DNA of 64,000 bases from F23-D06 sp963603365 (GCA_963603365.1 CAVCMI010000003.1:62001-126000), one strand, 5' to 3'. Positions 44,001-53,042 are shown, counted from the stretch's first letter. The notes: generated by a model from the letters alone, not told the origin. Made by a program: numbers and translations.

Positions 44001-47000
44001 TCCTTACTGCCGGGTTCAGCAATGTTGTTCCAATGCGTGAGCTCCAAGGGGAGCGTGTTTTTGACAGGGTCGGCGGCGGGGATGAGAAGATGCTCGGTGC
44101 GGTCTGTCTGATAGCAGAAGCCGTTTTGGATGACGCGTGCATTGACACTGACTGATTCTCCGCTATGCTTTCTGGTCTTTATGGAGAATGATGTCTGCGA
44201 TCGGTCCAGTTTGAAAGACCGGGTTCGCAGCAGCCGCTTGCCTTGATAGACGTTGCAGATGAGCAGGGCATTCTTGAGGTAGGTGCCCGCTACGACAGTG
44301 GCCTCTCCGCCGGCTTGCGGAACGGTTTTGAAATAGGCCCACACGGGTTCGTAACGTCGGGTGGCAGTGGTGTCTGAACGGTAAATCCTGAAAGTGGATG
44401 TACGCTTTATGGTGTCGCCTTTTTTGTCAATGCAGGTGAAAGTGGCTCTGTAGTTGCCGAAAGGCCATTGTTTTATGGAGATGTGGAATGTAGAGTCGGG
44501 TTTGCAGACTTTTGTGCTGTCGAGCAGGATGGCAGACGTGGGCCAAGACGATTCTCGCCTTTCGTCAGGGTCGAGTCCGAATTGCGGAAAATAGCGGCGG
44601 CAGGCGGCGGTGTCGTAAAGGGGCTGGCCGGGCTCTCCGGTTGCAGAAAAGAGATATTCGCGGTAAAGTCGCGGCGTTTCAAGATGCTCCACGCAGACGC
44701 GCACGGCAACGGGTTGCAAAACCTCGTCATAGTTGACAGGGGAAACGGTCCACTTCAAGGTGTCTTCGCTTGATTGGTCAATGTCGTCGACACCCATGAC
44801 AACCAAACGGAGCGGATGAACCGGAATCCGGAACTCATGGGCGGCGGCGTGGGTCTCGCCGTTCAGGTCTGTGGCGGCGGCGCTGACTTCAACGTAGTAT
44901 CCTTTGTCGCTTTTGGGCGTTGCATAACGGTACAGGAATTTTCCCTCCTGATCGCAGACAACATCCGCTTTCAGACTCTTTGCCGTTTCGTTGAAAGGCT
45001 CATCCGCAAAGGGTAGTCCGAAAGCGGACATCTGCAACGAGACGGCAGCGCCCGCCACAGACACACCATTCAGGGCAATGACTTTCCCGCCGACGGTCAG
45101 CGTGTCGCCCGCCATGATTTCGTTGGTGTCAATGTCGAGCGAAATGCTGAATGCCGGGAGTTTGTATTCCGCCACGTCAATGCTTTTCCGGGCATAGTAC
45201 GATGCTTTTTTCCCGTCTATGCGGACAGAAATGGAATGGCGTCCGATTGAGGAAAGCGGGATTCTGAACTCGCCGGCTGTGCTGCCGTAATCCGAGGAGG
45301 TGAAATGCAAGGAGTCGATGAGTTTCCCGCTTTTGTCGTTCAGCGTAACGGTGACGGGCTGTCCGGAAAAGGTTTTCCCGCCATGTTCGGCGATGCTCTT
45401 GAAGTAGACGGTCTGTCCTGGACGGTATAGCGTGCGGTCGGTGAAAAGGGAAATGCGTCCGGATGCCGGTTGTCGTCGGTTTACGGCAAGGCTTCTTTTT
45501 CGACGCCGGTAGTTCCATACAAGGAACTGGGTAGAATAAAGGTCGTTATGGTCACGGAAGCGGATGTCGTACAGATCCCGGTATGGATGCCTATTCTGCA
45601 AAAGGGCGGGTACGTTGACTTCGCCGTTCTTGTTTGTAAGCAGAACGGCGGGGATTCTGCCTCCTATGTGAGTGCGGCGGTATGCGAAAGGCTCGCCCGA
45701 AGTGCGGCGGTTGACAGCCAGCCGTGCCTTCCCCTCGACAGACCATCCCGTGAGTTTGATGTCGGTGACGTGGATGGCAGTTGTCAGCAGCGTTGATGCC
45801 GTGTCCCAAGTGGCGGCACGATGGAAGATGAGGGTATAGCAGCCTGTCGGCAGCGAGTCGAGCCACAGTTCTGTGGTGTAGGCATTGTATGGTACGGGAT
45901 TCTTCAGTACGAACCGTTCCCGCAGGATGCAATTGCTGAGTTGTGACACATCCGCAGAGTCAAGCACGGTGCGGTCAAGGTCGGGGTTGTAGTGATAGGG
46001 GACGGTCTTGACATGGTCTGTTTTGTAAACGCTGACGTAGAGCGTGTCAATGTTGCGGTAACGGATGGCGAGGCGTTGCTTCGGCGCAGGTGTGCGGTCC
46101 TGGTCTCTGCTGTTAAGGTACAGTTCCGGCAGCAGAATATGCTCTTTGCAGAACAGCGCATTTTGCACGAAGAAGGGATTCTCGTCTTTTGCGATCAGTT
46201 TGTCGAAATAATACAGCGCTATGGCAAAACAGTCGTTGATGCTGTCGTTTCTGCTGCCTGTCTCAAACAGGCAGATGGCGCGCGCATAGTCAAAGGCATC
46301 GTCGAAACCGTACTTTTGCTCCAAGTATCCCACTTCTTTGAGATACCGGCTGCAATATTCGGTTTTTGACAGGCACGAGTTGCGGAGGCGCAGGTCAAGG
46401 CGCAGCAATTCGTAGTCGATGGCGGCGTCGCGGTCTTCCGGCAAGGTATGGATGCCTATTGCTCTGTCGATGAGGGTGAATGCTTCGGCGGTGTCGTCCG
46501 TGTGGACAAGGCGGTCTTGCACGACGATGTCGAAAAGGGTAGGGCGAAGATTACGGAAGGCCGCATCGCCGCCAAGCATGAAGGAGAAGTCGGCGGCGGG
46601 GATGGCGACGAGTTGCTGCAGCATGGCAAAGCAGGTGTCGAAGTGTTGCCGCGACAGGGTCTTCAGGTCTTCGTTGCTCCATTCGTCAAATCTTTGCAGG
46701 TCGTGCTTTTGCGCTATTGGCGTAGAAAAGGCATTTGAGGCCATGCAGTTCTCGAGGGTGGTGCCGGCGAGGTAATGATACAGGCAGATGTATGGGGCCG
46801 TGTGGGGCAACGCTGTGACGGAGTCAAGATAGAATATGGCAGTCTTGTCGCTCCATGATGGATCGTAGCGGCGGTTCAGCTCCACACGTTCATAGTCGGT
46901 GCGGAACTGCTGAAACTCGTTCTGCTCGAGCATTGCTTTCCGGCCGATGGTGTCCAGCAGCCGGTTGCAGTCGAGGACAAAGGCCCGGTTGGTGTTCCGG

Positions 47001-47122
47001 TACCGGCTCCAAAGCGAGTCGTAAGCGTAAGTGTCTGTTTGGTTGCTCTGCCCAGACGCGCAAGTGATAATGATCCACAAAACGAAAGTGCAACAAAGAG
47101 CGAGTGAGATATTGTTTTTCAT
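41075..47122 (-). CDS. Alpha-2-macroglobulin family protein, thioester type
   Basis: 2015 residues, the largest gene here. A signal peptide (MKNNISLALCCTFVLWII) is followed by about 500 residues of variable N-terminal region. An MG2 domain begins near residue 560 (FTDRTLYRPGQTVYFKS), the A2M domain is near 1270 (FTLPDQYSQWQFFALAH), and a thioester-forming CxEQ motif is present as Cys1467-Asn-Glu-Gln1470. The alpha/alpha toroid and C-terminal receptor-like region follow. Bacterial A2Ms are periplasmic or lipid-anchored protease traps that covalently capture attackers; the intact motif supports a working thioester. The usual partner, penicillin-binding protein 1C, is not adjacent. No -7 element found upstream. 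Confidence 0.9.
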   Translation of the reverse strand: MKNNISLALCCTFVLWIIITCASGQSNQTDTYAYDSLWSRYRNTNRAFVLDCNRLLDTIGRKAMLEQNEFQQFRTDYERVELNRRYDPSWSDKTAIFYLDSVTALPHTAPYICLYHYLAGTTLENCMASNAFSTPIAQKHDLQRFDEWSNEDLKTLSRQHFDTCFAMLQQLVAIPAADFSFMLGGDAAFRNLRPTLFDIVVQDRLVHTDDTAEAFTLIDRAIGIHTLPEDRDAAIDYELLRLDLRLRNSCLSKTEYCSRYLKEVGYLEQKYGFDDAFDYARAICLFETGSRNDSINDCFAIALYYFDKLIAKDENPFFVQNALFCKEHILLPELYLNSRDQDRTPAPKQRLAIRYRNIDTLYVSVYKTDHVKTVPYHYNPDLDRTVLDSADVSQLSNCILRERFVLKNPVPYNAYTTELWLDSLPTGCYTLIFHRAATWDTASTLLTTAIHVTDIKLTGWSVEGKARLAVNRRTSGEPFAYRRTHIGGRIPAVLLTNKNGEVNVPALLQNRHPYRDLYDIRFRDHNDLYSTQFLVWNYRRRKRSLAVNRRQPASGRISLFTDRTLYRPGQTVYFKSIAEHGGKTFSGQPVTVTLNDKSGKLIDSLHFTSSDYGSTAGEFRIPLSSIGRHSISVRIDGKKASYYARKSIDVAEYKLPAFSISLDIDTNEIMAGDTLTVGGKVIALNGVSVAGAAVSLQMSAFGLPFADEPFNETAKSLKADVVCDQEGKFLYRYATPKSDKGYYVEVSAAATDLNGETHAAAHEFRIPVHPLRLVVMGVDDIDQSSEDTLKWTVSPVNYDEVLQPVAVRVCVEHLETPRLYREYLFSATGEPGQPLYDTAACRRYFPQFGLDPDERRESSWPTSAILLDSTKVCKPDSTFHISIKQWPFGNYRATFTCIDKKGDTIKRTSTFRIYRSDTTATRRYEPVWAYFKTVPQAGGEATVVAGTYLKNALLICNVYQGKRLLRTRSFKLDRSQTSFSIKTRKHSGESVSVNARVIQNGFCYQTDRTEHLLIPAADPVKNTLPLELTHWNNIAEPGSKEHWELQIPHTAKSLQETAEVLAWMIDCSLYESGMDRPAYSLSPAVSSRNRYRNKSFINNPLFFQDISDPFLIYTSSSLTKPRTIRNKTYETIEWLRNRRCRDILTGNLPDIALGSEPKEIVDGLAFEESFLETDNIASYSKRQSSTIMLKDNGMQDDYAEDNPAVVPLTDKTDLTSTGGGSGTKEVILFSPSMKVRSRFTETAFFCPALKTDREGTLKIDFTLPDQYSQWQFFALAHTPSMRSGSLTAFLQSRKTMMIQGNAPRFLREGDTLTFQIRLTNLSDTVLDGKVAIRFFNGSTGEPLSVLVNGNDSLQGFRCAGKGNAVAGWQIAVPLDVPLIGYRVLAQAGQYGDGEENVLPVLSRRTLVTESLPFSIPANRDTTILFRKMQDCTSPTAQPYRYTLELTGNPFWIAIQSLPYLTKERYDCNEQIFSKLFADALALHIVSQHPEIERTFKEWQTDSLHNTLGSPLTKNGQLKSILLEETPWATEAELETEQKSALANLFDRKGLETQIAKQSKKLLRNQTAAGSWGWFGKGDGCERITNYIVAGCRKLNRLGISIPTADDMVDKAVRYLDEKQENRYRQYVKEGGADKNEPFLLSRNDLQYLYIKTTGKADSLWLQQPYVKNLFAHLTDNLYEADRMRQAETALVLHYAGRKQEAEQVMEALRQQAVRSESMGMYWIDRQNGQHFYPLYYGWGQSPVELQTLLIEAFETVSPRQDELDAMVQWLLLQRKNSCWSNTKSTAEAVYAILAGKRAEATAASATVISVGGQTFAPAADPQAEAGTEYLQHVWNADEMSPDLATITISTDTLHPVYGGCYWQYLEDKDNITEAGEGLHIERSLFHAIPADGIRLDSVTGRNPARLGERIIVRMVITADRDLEYIHIKDERASAFEPVSTSEKHGWQNGFSYFEVIRDAATHFFIDTLGKGTHILEYEVTATQKGVFGNGIATVESLYSPEYRAQSSSLRISIEP

Positions 47123-47391
47123 TTGCCTGATTTGAATAGTTTTTATGACATGCCAGATGATAACGGAGAGAGTTGCGAAATAGTATGATTCAGGAAGAAA
47201 AGCATTCCATAGAACATGAGCAGGGCTTTATTGTGTTCGATAGAATTAACAGTGCGGAGCTCATTGTCGATTGGACGATTTGTTGTTGACGGCGACATAA
47301 AAACACTATATTTGCCGCGCCGATTCATTCTGGCATTGGCTTAACCCACAAGCGGCCGGGGAATTTGTCGGCACGGAAACTGGAAAATGAT
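47123..47391. other. Divergent intergenic region between A2M and LRR genes
   Basis: 269 bases. It holds the plus-strand -7 element at 47307 and no gene of its own that I can support. No minus-strand -7 match for the A2M gene was found. Confidence 0.5.
47307..47315 (+). promoter_or_regulatory. -7 element for the LRR gene
   Basis: TATATTTGC on the plus strand, 76 bases before ATG 47392. Confidence 0.65.
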
Positions 47392-48036
47392 ATGCTTACC
47401 GCTATGAAACCTGCGCATTTTTTTGCTATGTTCTTGCTGTCCGGCTGTCTGGGCACGGCAATGGCGCAGCGCACGCCGCAGGTGCTGTACGGTCTGCACG
47501 ACAACGGGAAAACCTACACTTCTCTTGAGGAGGCTCTTTCTGAACCGCAAAAAGTCTATCGCCTCAAACTGACAAAATTGCCCGAAAGAGACTCTCTGCC
47601 TGAAACAATGTTTCAACTTGCCGAACTCCGCGAGCTTACCGTCAAGGGCTGCCGGCTCTGCGTCCTCAACCGCAACATATACAAACTTTCACGGCTTGAG
47701 ATCCTGAATCTCGACAAGAACAAACTGCTCCGTCTTCCCGCAAGCCTCGGCCGCCTCAGACATCTCCGCAACCTTGTTGTGAGCCGCAACCTGATCGAAA
47801 CATTTCCTGATTCTATTGCGTCAATGGAATGCCTTGAACATATAGATGCCTGGGGAAATCCGCTCTATGTGCTTCCTGAAAGCATCGCAGCGTTGAAACA
47901 TACCCTCAAGGTTCTTGATTTAAGGCAGATACCTTTAACCAAAAGTGAATATGAGGCTATGGAAATACTGTTGCCCTATACTGACATCCTTTTTACGGAC
48001 ATCTGCGAGTGCGAAAACCGGCGCGACCATGATTGA
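47392..48036 (+). CDS. Secreted leucine-rich repeat protein
   Basis: 214 residues from ATG 47392 (an ATG at 47404 is equally plausible). A signal peptide is present (hydrophobic FFAMFLLSGCLGTAMA). The mature part contains about five LRR units of 23 residues, for example LSRLEILNLDKNKLLRLPAS and LRHLRNLVVSRNLIETFPDS, of the bacterial/Shoc2-like type. Likely a periplasmic or surface protein-binding module; partner unknown. Divergent from the A2M gene and convergent with the MORN gene, 5 bases apart. Confidence 0.8.
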   Translation: MLTAMKPAHFFAMFLLSGCLGTAMAQRTPQVLYGLHDNGKTYTSLEEALSEPQKVYRLKLTKLPERDSLPETMFQLAELRELTVKGCRLCVLNRNIYKLSRLEILNLDKNKLLRLPASLGRLRHLRNLVVSRNLIETFPDSIASMECLEHIDAWGNPLYVLPESIAALKHTLKVLDLRQIPLTKSEYEAMEILLPYTDILFTDICECENRRDHD

Positions 48037-48041
48037 AAAGG

Positions 48042-49088
48042 CTATTCCTTTGGCATCGCGGTGTCAAAGAGCATTTTGACCATTTTGGCTTCTGCCCCCT
48101 CTGCGCGAACTTCCTCATCAGGTGCGGGCACGATCTTTACAATGATGGCATCGCTGTCTTCCTCTTCTTGGGAGACCGTGTATCCCGCAATGGCATCTAT
48201 GGCGACAATCATGTCCGGTGTAACTTTGACAAATGCAGTGAAGTCAATCCATTGCGACACGGCATCAATTGTCTCGTCCACCGTGATGCGCTTCCCGCTT
48301 TTGAGTACGGCATCCGTCTTGTCGCCCGTGCTCTGGAAATAGGCTATCAGGTTCTGGTTCAGTTTCTGCCCGTGCCCTTTAATATAAAGGTACAGGTAAG
48401 TGGCTACGGTGCGCTGGTCGCGGTATTCCAACGTGGTGCGTATCTTGCCGGCGGCATCATAACTGTTCCACTCGCCGTCGCGGAACCCGTTGCGGTAGTT
48501 GCCCGACGAGGAGACATGTCTGTTGGGGTAATAGGCGGTGCAGAGTCCGTTCCGTTTCCCGTTGAGGTAGTTCTCTTCAAGGTTTACGGCACCGTTCACA
48601 TAATAGGATGTGTGATTCCCGTTGAGTTTCCCCCGGGTATAGTTCCGCTCATCCAGAAGCAGGCCGCTGCTTGGCGAGTAAGTCCGCCATTGCCCCGACC
48701 GCTCCCCCTTGTCGTACTGTTCCGTGGCTATCAGTGTGTCTTTGTCGGAATAGTAATGCCAAATGCCCTCCTTTTGCTGGTCGATGAACACCCCCTCCGA
48801 CGCCTTGTGCCCGTTTTCGTGGTAGATGGTGGCTTTTACCCGGTGTACGCCTTGCTGGAAGTCGGATACGCTCTTCAGTTTCCCGTTCTCGTGATAATAC
48901 CGGAATGTCCCATAGGGAATGTTGTCCTTGAACTGGCCTTCGTATACAAGTTTCCCCTTCTCGTATTTTTTCCAGACACCCTGCTTGCGCCCTGAGGCAT
49001 CTGTCCGGTTTGTGTCGGCACCGTTGTTTTGGGGAAATGCGTTGAGGGATAAAAGGCAAATCAGAAAAAGTAGGATTCTTTTCATCAA
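48042..49088 (-). CDS. Secreted MORN_2-repeat protein
   Basis: 348 residues with a signal peptide (MMKRILLFLICLLSLNAFPQ). About eight MORN_2/YwqK-type repeats (GVWKKYEKGKLVYEGQF, GTFRYYHENGKLKSVSDF, GIWHYYSDKDTLIATEQY and so on) span residues 35-235. A C-terminal domain of about 100 residues follows. Some annotation systems call such proteins YwqK-family antitoxins; nothing here supports a toxin-antitoxin role. Function unknown; repeats probably form an extended beta sheet. Confidence 0.82.
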   Translation of the reverse strand: MMKRILLFLICLLSLNAFPQNNGADTNRTDASGRKQGVWKKYEKGKLVYEGQFKDNIPYGTFRYYHENGKLKSVSDFQQGVHRVKATIYHENGHKASEGVFIDQQKEGIWHYYSDKDTLIATEQYDKGERSGQWRTYSPSSGLLLDERNYTRGKLNGNHTSYYVNGAVNLEENYLNGKRNGLCTAYYPNRHVSSSGNYRNGFRDGEWNSYDAAGKIRTTLEYRDQRTVATYLYLYIKGHGQKLNQNLIAYFQSTGDKTDAVLKSGKRITVDETIDAVSQWIDFTAFVKVTPDMIVAIDAIAGYTVSQEEEDSDAIIVKIVPAPDEEVRAEGAEAKMVKMLFDTAMPKE

Positions 49089-49234
49089 AAACGTTTTTTT
49101 CAGTTTTAAAACAGTGTTAACGGCATCAAGCGTAAAAAATTGCAGAGAGGCAATGCAAAATAGTTTCTGCGCAAGATGTTTTTGTCCACTATGAGGACGG
49201 CTTCCCTGAAAAGCTGCGGTGTTGTGGAAAGTTG

Positions 49235-49243
49235 TACTTTTGC
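49235..49243 (+). promoter_or_regulatory. -7 element for the acyl-ACP thioesterase gene
   Basis: TACTTTTGC on the plus strand, 67 bases before the ATG at 49311. The rest of the 49089-49310 gap shows nothing recognisable. Confidence 0.65.
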
Positions 49244-49310
49244 GCGCCGCCGAACGAGAAGATGAACGGATATTGCAGGCGGTGTTTAATTATTTGCAAA
49301 ACAATGTTTT

Positions 49311-50060
49311 ATGATAGAATATGAGAATGTCTATTCTGAAGAGCATGTCATCTCTTCTTTTATAGTGGACGGCAAGCGTCTTCTCCGTCCGACGGCGTTG
49401 TTCGGGCTGATGCAGGAGGTGGCAGACAACCATGTGGAGGGCATCGACTGCGGATGGAATTTCCTCCACACGATGAACCGCTTCTGGGCGCTTTCCCGTA
49501 TGGATGTCGAGATCATCCGACGCCCGGCCTGGAAAGAGCATGTCCTGATCAGCACTTGGGGGAAGAAGCACAACTACCTGATACAACCTCGAGACTATCT
49601 GGTGGAAACGCCGGATGGTGAAACGCTGGTGCGTGCCACGTCCAATTGGGTGGTGTTGGATACGGAAGGAAAGCCTTGTCTGGTGTCTGAAATTGACGGC
49701 CGCCTGCACCTGCAGCCAGACCTGCATGCGCTGGAAAAGCCGGCTGCCCGTTTGCGCAAAGTCGTTGAGGAAGATCCGGAAATGTTTCGCCCCGTGGTCT
49801 ATTCCGACATTGACATGAATCACCATGTCAACAATGCCTCATACGTGACCTGGGCAATGGACTGCTTCCCGTACGACTTTCACCGGAATCATGAACTGAC
49901 GCACATCTCGCTCAATTATCTGAAACAGACGCGGTCGGACGACTGCTATGCCGTGCTTAAGAAAGAGACGGGTCCGGGCGTGTTTTCCTTGTCCGCCTTT
50001 TCAGAACGGGAGGGTGAGGAGACATGCCGGATGGAGACGCGTTGGAAAGAGCAGCAATAG
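49311..50060 (+). CDS. Acyl-ACP thioesterase
   Basis: Releases fatty acids from acyl carrier protein. The 249 residues form two hot-dog domains, as in the FatA/FatB-like bacterial family: LLRPTALFGLMQEVADNHV in the first, and the conserved DIDMNHHVNNASY (166-178) with catalytic-type Asn and His in the second. Chain-length preference cannot be read. Monocistronic, followed by a strong hairpin shared with the kor operon. Confidence 0.88.
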   Translation: MIEYENVYSEEHVISSFIVDGKRLLRPTALFGLMQEVADNHVEGIDCGWNFLHTMNRFWALSRMDVEIIRRPAWKEHVLISTWGKKHNYLIQPRDYLVETPDGETLVRATSNWVVLDTEGKPCLVSEIDGRLHLQPDLHALEKPAARLRKVVEEDPEMFRPVVYSDIDMNHHVNNASYVTWAMDCFPYDFHRNHELTHISLNYLKQTRSDDCYAVLKKETGPGVFSLSAFSEREGEETCRMETRWKEQQ

Positions 50061-50112
50061 TCTGGTAACAACGTTACACCTATAGAGGGAAGCAAGGGCG
50101 CAAGAAACAAGA

Positions 50113-50145
50113 CGAGGGGTTTGCCTTTGACAGGCAAACCCCTCG
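50113..50145. terminator. Bidirectional terminator between thioesterase and kor genes
   Basis: A perfect 14-bp stem (50113-50126 with 50132-50145) with a TTGAC loop between convergent genes. The minus-strand side continues into a T-containing GTCTTGTTTCTT tract. Confidence 0.75.
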
Positions 50146-50163
50146 TAAAACAGTCGGAATAGA

Positions 50164-50715
50164 CTAAAGGGTATGGTAAGGTTTGAGAAGACCTTTCCCG
50201 ATTTCCACAGCCTCTTCGTTTTTGGGGATGAGGTGGTGGTGGCGTTCGGGAAGCGATTTTTCCAGACCTTTGTGCAGCATTTCAGGGGTGACCAGCGGCT
50301 TGACGGCAAGGAAACCGCCGAGGACAATCATGTTGAACAGTTTGGCGATGCCCAGTTCGCTGGCCTTGTCGGCAGCGGCGACCTGATAGATGTTGATATC
50401 CTTGCGGGTCGGGTGATGGGAGATGCCGTTCGGGTCGTAGATGAGGAGACCGCCAGGCTTGACGGCCGACTCGAACTTGTCCATAGACTGTTGGTTGAGG
50501 ATGATGGCCGTGTCGAACTGGTTGAGGTAAGGAGAACAGATACGTTCATCGCTCAGAATGACCGTGACATTAGACGTGCCACCGCGCATTTCAGGACCGT
50601 AAGAAGGAAGCCAGGACACCTCCTTGTTTTGCATAATGCCGGCGTATGCCAGAATCTTTCCCATAGAAAGCACACCTTGACCGCCGAAGCCTGCTATAAT
50701 TATTTCTTCTGTCAT
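50164..50715 (-). CDS. korC: 2-oxoacid:ferredoxin oxidoreductase gamma subunit
   Basis: 183 residues. Matches the gamma domain of 2-oxoacid:acceptor oxidoreductases (IIAGFGGQGVLSMGKILAYA at the N terminus, then YGPEMRGGTSNVTVILSD). Works with KorA, KorB and KorD to decarboxylate a 2-oxoacid to acyl-CoA with reduction of ferredoxin. Last gene of the four-gene unit. Whether the substrate is 2-oxoglutarate (Kor) or branched-chain 2-oxoacids (Vor) is not settled by sequence. Confidence 0.9.
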   Translation of the reverse strand: MTEEIIIAGFGGQGVLSMGKILAYAGIMQNKEVSWLPSYGPEMRGGTSNVTVILSDERICSPYLNQFDTAIILNQQSMDKFESAVKPGGLLIYDPNGISHHPTRKDINIYQVAAADKASELGIAKLFNMIVLGGFLAVKPLVTPEMLHKGLEKSLPERHHHLIPKNEEAVEIGKGLLKPYHTL

Positions 50716-50739
50716 TTCTTTGTGAATTTAAAATCGTTA

Positions 50740-51582
50740 CTATTTTTTTCTCAAGGAGTAGATGGTTTCATTGGGCTCGTCGAAAGTCTTGACGCGCTCC
50801 ATGAATGCGGGGTCGAACTTGCCGTCCACTTTCATGTCTCCGAGCGGGAAGAACTTCAGCGTGTTCTCTTCCATCCACTTGTTGGCCTGAACCGGGGTCA
50901 TTTTCCATCCGGAGTTGCAGTTTGAGGTGACCTCCACGAAAGAGAGGCCCTTGTTGAGTTTCTGGTTCTCGAAAGCCTTCCGGATGGCCTTTTTGCACTT
51001 GCGGGCCAACGCCGGCGTATAGACTGCCTGACGAGTGGCGTAGTAAGTGCCGGGCAGCTGGGCCAGCATCTCCGTGATTCTCATGGTGTATCCCATGATT
51101 TTGGGGTCACGGCCGTAAGGACAAGTCACGGTTTCCATGCCTTCAAGGGTAGTGGGGGCCATCTGGCCGCCGGTCATGCCGTAGATGCCGTTGTTGATGA
51201 AGATGATGGTGATGTTTTCGCCGCGGTTGCAGGCGTGCATGACCTCGCCGCATCCGATGGACGCCAAGTCGCCGTCTCCCTGATAGGAAAAGACGAAATG
51301 CTCCGGCCACAGGCGTTTGACGGCCGTTGCCACGGCAGGGGCGCGTCCGTGGGCGGCCTCTATGAAGTCAACGTCGAAATAGTTGTAGGCCAACACAGAG
51401 CATCCTACCGGAGAGACGCCGATGGTCTTGTCCTGAATGCCCATCTCTTCGATGACTTCAGCAATGATTCTGTGAACTACGCCATGGCCGCAGCCCGGGC
51501 AATAGTGCATGATGGCATCCGTGAGAACCGGCGTGCGTTTGTACACTAAATTTTCAGGTTTTATGATATCTTCTCTTGTCAT
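50740..51582 (-). CDS. korB: 2-oxoacid:ferredoxin oxidoreductase beta (TPP) subunit
   Basis: 280 residues. Thiamine-diphosphate-binding subunit: CPGCGHGVVHRI near residue 28 and the TPP/Mg motif SYQGDGDLASIGCGE with a following NNGIYGMTGGQ. Length fits the separate-subunit Kor/Vor class. It lies 17 bases after korA and 24 before korC. Confidence 0.92.
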   Translation of the reverse strand: MTREDIIKPENLVYKRTPVLTDAIMHYCPGCGHGVVHRIIAEVIEEMGIQDKTIGVSPVGCSVLAYNYFDVDFIEAAHGRAPAVATAVKRLWPEHFVFSYQGDGDLASIGCGEVMHACNRGENITIIFINNGIYGMTGGQMAPTTLEGMETVTCPYGRDPKIMGYTMRITEMLAQLPGTYYATRQAVYTPALARKCKKAIRKAFENQKLNKGLSFVEVTSNCNSGWKMTPVQANKWMEENTLKFFPLGDMKVDGKFDPAFMERVKTFDEPNETIYSLRKK

Positions 51583-51599
51583 ATCTTCAATTGATTAAT

Positions 51600-52679
51600 T
51601 TATTTGACCATATTTTTCAAAGCCTCGAACACCTCGACAGGTGTAGGAATGACACCGCCGTAACGGCCGTAATGCTCAACGGGCACGTTGCAGTCAACGG
51701 CAAGGCGCACATCTTCAATCATCTGTCCGGCATTCATCTCAACACTCATGATCTTCTTCATGCGGTTTCCGATCTCCTTCACGGCTTTCGTCGGGAACGG
51801 CCAGAGGGTGATAGGACGCACCAGACCTACTTTGATGCCTTCGGCACGGGCCAACTCCACTGACTTCAGGCAGATACGGGCTGCGGAACCGTAAGCCACG
51901 AACAGGTATTCAGCGTCTTCGCACTGGATTGCCTCATAGCGAGCCTCTTTCTCTTCACACTCCCTGTATTTGGCCTGTATTCTCTCGTTCACGCCTTCCT
52001 GTTTGAGCGCGTCAAGCTCAAGGGAGGTTATGATGTTGTGGTTGCGGCTTGCAGGTTTCCCCCATGCAGCCCAAGGGCATTTTTCTGCAATGTATTCGTT
52101 GCTCCAGCGAGGCTTGTAGTCGTCAACCTCAACTTTTTCCATCACCTGGCCGATGACGCCGTCGGAGAGGATGCAGGCAGGATTGCGGTACTTGTAGGCC
52201 AAGTCGAACCCGAGCTCTACAAAGTCGTACATCTCTTGTACGGATGCCGGAGCCAGCGTGATCAGCCGGTAGTCGCCGTGTCCGCCGCCTTTCGTGGTCT
52301 GGAAATAGTCGGACTGTGAAGGCTGGATGGTGCCCAGTCCGGGACCGCCGCGCACTACGTTCACGCACAAGGCGGGAAGCTCGGCGCCTGCAATATAGGA
52401 AAGCCCCTCCTGCATCAGCGAAAAACCGGGAGAGGAAGAAGAGGTCATTACGCGCTTGCCCGTGGCGGCGCCGGCATACACCATGTTGATGGACGCCAAC
52501 TCGCTTTCGGCCTGAAGAACAACCATGCCGGTTGTAAGATATGGTCTTTCTGCCATCAAATGTTCGAGGACTTCACTCTGCGGAGTGATGGGGTAACCGA
52601 AATAGCCGTCGCACCCCATTCTAATGGCAGCCTCGGCAATGGCTTGATTACCCTTCATTAATTTAAGTTCTTTTGCCAT
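51600..52679 (-). CDS. korA: 2-oxoacid:ferredoxin oxidoreductase alpha subunit
   Basis: 359 residues. Pyrimidine-binding domain of TPP enzymes with NQAIAEAAIRMGCDGYFGYPITPQSE (in part GCDGYFGYPITPQSE), and the central RVMTSSSSPGFSLMQEG. Best fit is the VorB/KorA family. A likely source of acyl-CoA for the ADP-forming ligase at the window start. Confidence 0.92.
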   Translation of the reverse strand: MAKELKLMKGNQAIAEAAIRMGCDGYFGYPITPQSEVLEHLMAERPYLTTGMVVLQAESELASINMVYAGAATGKRVMTSSSSPGFSLMQEGLSYIAGAELPALCVNVVRGGPGLGTIQPSQSDYFQTTKGGGHGDYRLITLAPASVQEMYDFVELGFDLAYKYRNPACILSDGVIGQVMEKVEVDDYKPRWSNEYIAEKCPWAAWGKPASRNHNIITSLELDALKQEGVNERIQAKYRECEEKEARYEAIQCEDAEYLFVAYGSAARICLKSVELARAEGIKVGLVRPITLWPFPTKAVKEIGNRMKKIMSVEMNAGQMIEDVRLAVDCNVPVEHYGRYGGVIPTPVEVFEALKNMVK

Positions 52680-52740
52680 TTTAAAATCGTTTAAATGTTA
52701 ATTGTTGATTTAATACTGAGTTGAAAAAAAAAGGATTGGA

Positions 52741-52962
52741 TTACTCTTTGGCGCGGTAAACTTCGATGACGCCGTCAGGGCAAATCACTGCGCAACTGGC
52801 GCAGCCAATGCAAGCATCCTCGTTTACTGTTTCCAGGTAATTGTAACCCTTCGCGTTCACATGTTTGGACAGCGCGATGCAGCTGTTGGGACATCCGGTG
52901 ATGCATACCCCACAACCCTTGCACTTGTCCGTGTCAATGATTAAAGCTCCTTTAAATGCCAT
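52741..52962 (-). CDS. korD: 2[4Fe-4S] ferredoxin subunit of the 2-oxoacid oxidoreductase
   Basis: 73 residues from ATG 52962. Two C-x2-C-x2-C-x3-C clusters: Cys14/17/20/24 and Cys51/54/57/61. It heads the korDABC operon. The longer frame to 53085 crosses the promoter and is rejected. Confidence 0.92.
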   Translation of the reverse strand: MAFKGALIIDTDKCKGCGVCITGCPNSCIALSKHVNAKGYNYLETVNEDACIGCASCAVICPDGVIEVYRAKE

Positions 52963-53033
52963 AAGTTTTTGATTTAACAAGTTATTAAATTGGTTGTTAG
53001 TTGTTATTTCTGTATTTTCTTTTTTTAGAAAGC

Positions 53034-53042
53034 GCAAACATA
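53034..53042 (-). promoter_or_regulatory. -7 element for korDABC
   Basis: TATGTTTGC on the minus strand, 71 bases before the korD start. Confidence 0.65.

Noticed and set aside
48042..49088. Toxin-antitoxin system suggested by the YwqK-type repeats
   Set aside because: The protein is exported, has no partner toxin gene nearby, and MORN_2 repeats alone do not indicate an antitoxin.
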